A DNA stretch of 64,000 bases from contig NZ_CP137157.1 of assembly GCF_040581405.1 (NCBI RefSeq), positions 2,437,001-2,501,000 on the forward strand. The letters run 5' to 3'. The translations under genes and the position numbers were made by a program. The notes beneath the pieces are model-generated. The model searched no databases and was not told the DNA's origin. It worked only from the letters and a program-made list of their open reading frames with translations. This DNA comes from Komagataeibacter sucrofermentans DSM 15973 (GTDB taxonomy: Bacteria; Pseudomonadota; Alphaproteobacteria; Acetobacterales; Acetobacteraceae). Positions 62,821 to 64,000 of this stretch are shown here, piece by piece. How positions within the stretch are numbered: position 1 is the stretch's first letter; each line of letters begins with the position of its first letter.

Positions 62821-63588
62821 TTACCTCCTGCGCCGCCGCAGATGATGAAACAGCATCTGCACGAATTGCAACAGCACCTTCCTGTCCATCTTGCTCACCC
62901 CTTCATGCCGGGCGCGGAACACGAATGGCAGTTCAATAACCCGCGGCCGCGCTTTCTGCGCCATGAGCAGGTCAAGCAGGATCTTGAACCCCGTGCCCGA
63001 CAGGCCGCCAACCGACTGCACAAACAGGGCGCGCCGCATGGCGAAGAACCCGCTCATGGGGTCACTCACCCGGATGGGCAGCAGGCATTGCGCCACCCGG
63101 ATGCCAAAGCCCGACAGCGCGCGCCGCCAGGCATTGGCCAGCCCGGCATTGTCGCCGCCTTTGACATGGCGGCTGCCTATGGCGATGTCATAGCCCTGGT
63201 GGCTTATGGCATCGGCCATGCCGGCCAGCAGGGCTTCATCATGCTGCATGTCGCAATCCATCACCGCCACGACTGGCGCTGAGGAGGACAGCACCCCCTC
63301 GATCACGGCGGAAGACAGGCCCCGCCGCCCGATCCGCAGCAGACCGCGCACCCGACTGTCAGCCTGTGCCAGGCGCCAGACCTCATCAATGGTGCCATCG
63401 GGTGAATTGTCATCGACAAAAATGAGTTCCCAGTCATGACCGGTCACCGCTTTTCGGACGGCATGGAACAGCGGCGCGATATTGCCCCGCTCCTGATAGC
63501 ACGGAATGATGATGCTCAGCCCCGGCCCCGGATGAGGGGAAGCGCCTTCATGCCTCTCCCGTGGTTCAGATGCGGACAAAGCTTGCAT
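62821..63588 (-). CDS. Glycosyltransferase family 2, polyprenol-phosphate mannosyltransferase-like
   Basis: This 255-residue GT-A enzyme resembles dolichol- or polyprenol-phosphate mannose synthases. It has IIIPCYQERGNI (27-38), DDNSPDGT (59-66), the family block RRGLSSAVIEG (88-98) and the metal-binding DCDMQHD (111-117), then SDPMSGFFAMRR. There is no C-terminal transmembrane pair; the protein ends with a short Arg-rich tail (RRRRR). It would transfer a sugar from a nucleotide donor to undecaprenyl phosphate for glycosylation. GTG at 63627 is an alternative start. Confidence 0.88.
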   Translation of the reverse strand: MQALSASEPRERHEGASPHPGPGLSIIIPCYQERGNIAPLFHAVRKAVTGHDWELIFVDDNSPDGTIDEVWRLAQADSRVRGLLRIGRRGLSSAVIEGVLSSSAPVVAVMDCDMQHDEALLAGMADAISHQGYDIAIGSRHVKGGDNAGLANAWRRALSGFGIRVAQCLLPIRVSDPMSGFFAMRRALFVQSVGGLSGTGFKILLDLLMAQKARPRVIELPFVFRARHEGVSKMDRKVLLQFVQMLFHHLRRRRR

Positions 63589-64000
63589 GGTCGATAAAAT
63601 CCCGGGCAGGGCACCTGATGAACACACGGGCGCGCAGACGCGACAGGAACACGAAAGGGCCGCTTACGCCTGGCCTCCGGAGATAAAGGATTTCCCCTAC
63701 AGCCGCAACATGGGAACGCGGCCTGTTACAGGAAGATATTTCAAAACAATGCAGTGGTACAAATAATAATAGAAGCCTTTAGCCGCCCCGTCGCCTGGCG
63801 CGTTGCGAAAAACACGCCAGCAGCACCATCATTGTGTTTTCAGGCTGCCTGTCCGGCCATGGCTGAGGGTGCGCGGCATCGCTGGCTCTTCAGCCATGAG
63901 CCAGTCCTTGTGCGTGAAGTATGCGAACAGCATAAAAGTTCCATTCACAAATATTTATTTCTCTACAACCATAACGAGCAATCTACAAACTTCGCGGTTT
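63589..64000. other. 412-base right end without a clear gene
   Basis: The first part is the leader of the leftward GT2 gene. Further right the sequence becomes AT-rich with no repeat or RNA gene recognised. One tiny leftward frame (63829-63933) has a ribosome-site-like GGAAC. The last 60 bases are AT-rich and may belong to a promoter region. Confidence 0.4.
63829..63933 (-). CDS. Possible 34-residue peptide
   Basis: ATG at 63933 is preceded by GGAAC at 5-base spacing; the product begins MLFAYFTHKDWLMAEE and ends SLKTQ. It is not hydrophobic enough for a clear membrane peptide. There is no homology I recognise, and chance is a real alternative in a region this open. Confidence 0.2.
   Translation of the reverse strand: MLFAYFTHKDWLMAEEPAMPRTLSHGRTGSLKTQ

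Overview
The window looks like chromosomal DNA of an acetic acid bacterium (Alphaproteobacteria, Acetobacteraceae), most likely Komagataeibacter or Gluconacetobacter. Three things point there: high GC with Acetobacteraceae-like proteins, the alphaproteobacterial order DUF3576-leuS-lptE-holA, and a PAS-GGDEF-EAL protein of the kind that controls cellulose synthesis in Komagataeibacter. Genus is inference. Most of the window is dense housekeeping sequence, in short operons whose genes often overlap by 1-4 bases.

Layout. 1-6.9 kb: end of a Tyr/Gly-rich protein, leuA, a cell-wall amidase and rne with a long leader. 7-12 kb: leftward operon of a HerA-like ATPase, a flavoprotein and cysE, then a UbiH-type monooxygenase. 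12-20 kb: PII protein, small secreted protein, aspartyl protease, proline iminopeptidase, xerC and priA diverging, and a flavoprotein. 20-30 kb: two cation diffusion facilitators, a ClC channel, glycosyltransferases, a WD40/CobW pair, a glutathione transferase and mnmA. 30-33 kb: ferredoxin and two cysteine desulfurases, which can feed sulfur to MnmA. 33-44 kb: hydrolase, tyrS, DUF4186, Rieske protein, M29 peptidase, a glycosyltransferase/heparinase-like pair, rpe and rsmB. 43-50 kb: PLP homeostasis protein, kup, hemW, nucleoside hydrolase-like protein, DUF1489 and a lytic transglycosylase. 50-58 kb: GH3-like protein, DUF3576, leuS, lptE and holA.

The right end differs. At 57832-58131 a tRNA-Arg(CCT) is split in its anticodon loop by a 226-base group I intron. 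From 58.4 to 62.7 kb base composition falls. This stretch holds a leftward three-gene unit (unknown protein, a PAS-GGDEF-EAL gene collapsed by internal deletion, and an intact PAS-GAF-GGDEF-EAL gene), followed by an AT-rich palindrome-rich patch and a lone serine recombinase. A GT2 glycosyltransferase closes the window.

Two observations stand out beyond the genes. First, eight full or partial copies of an intergenic palindromic element are present. A full copy has an outer A/T-rich inverted repeat enclosing two hairpins, and six of the eight copies lie between convergent genes. Second, there is a c-di-GMP locus with a recognisable deletion remnant. No CRISPR array, rRNA, prophage or complete insertion sequence was seen.
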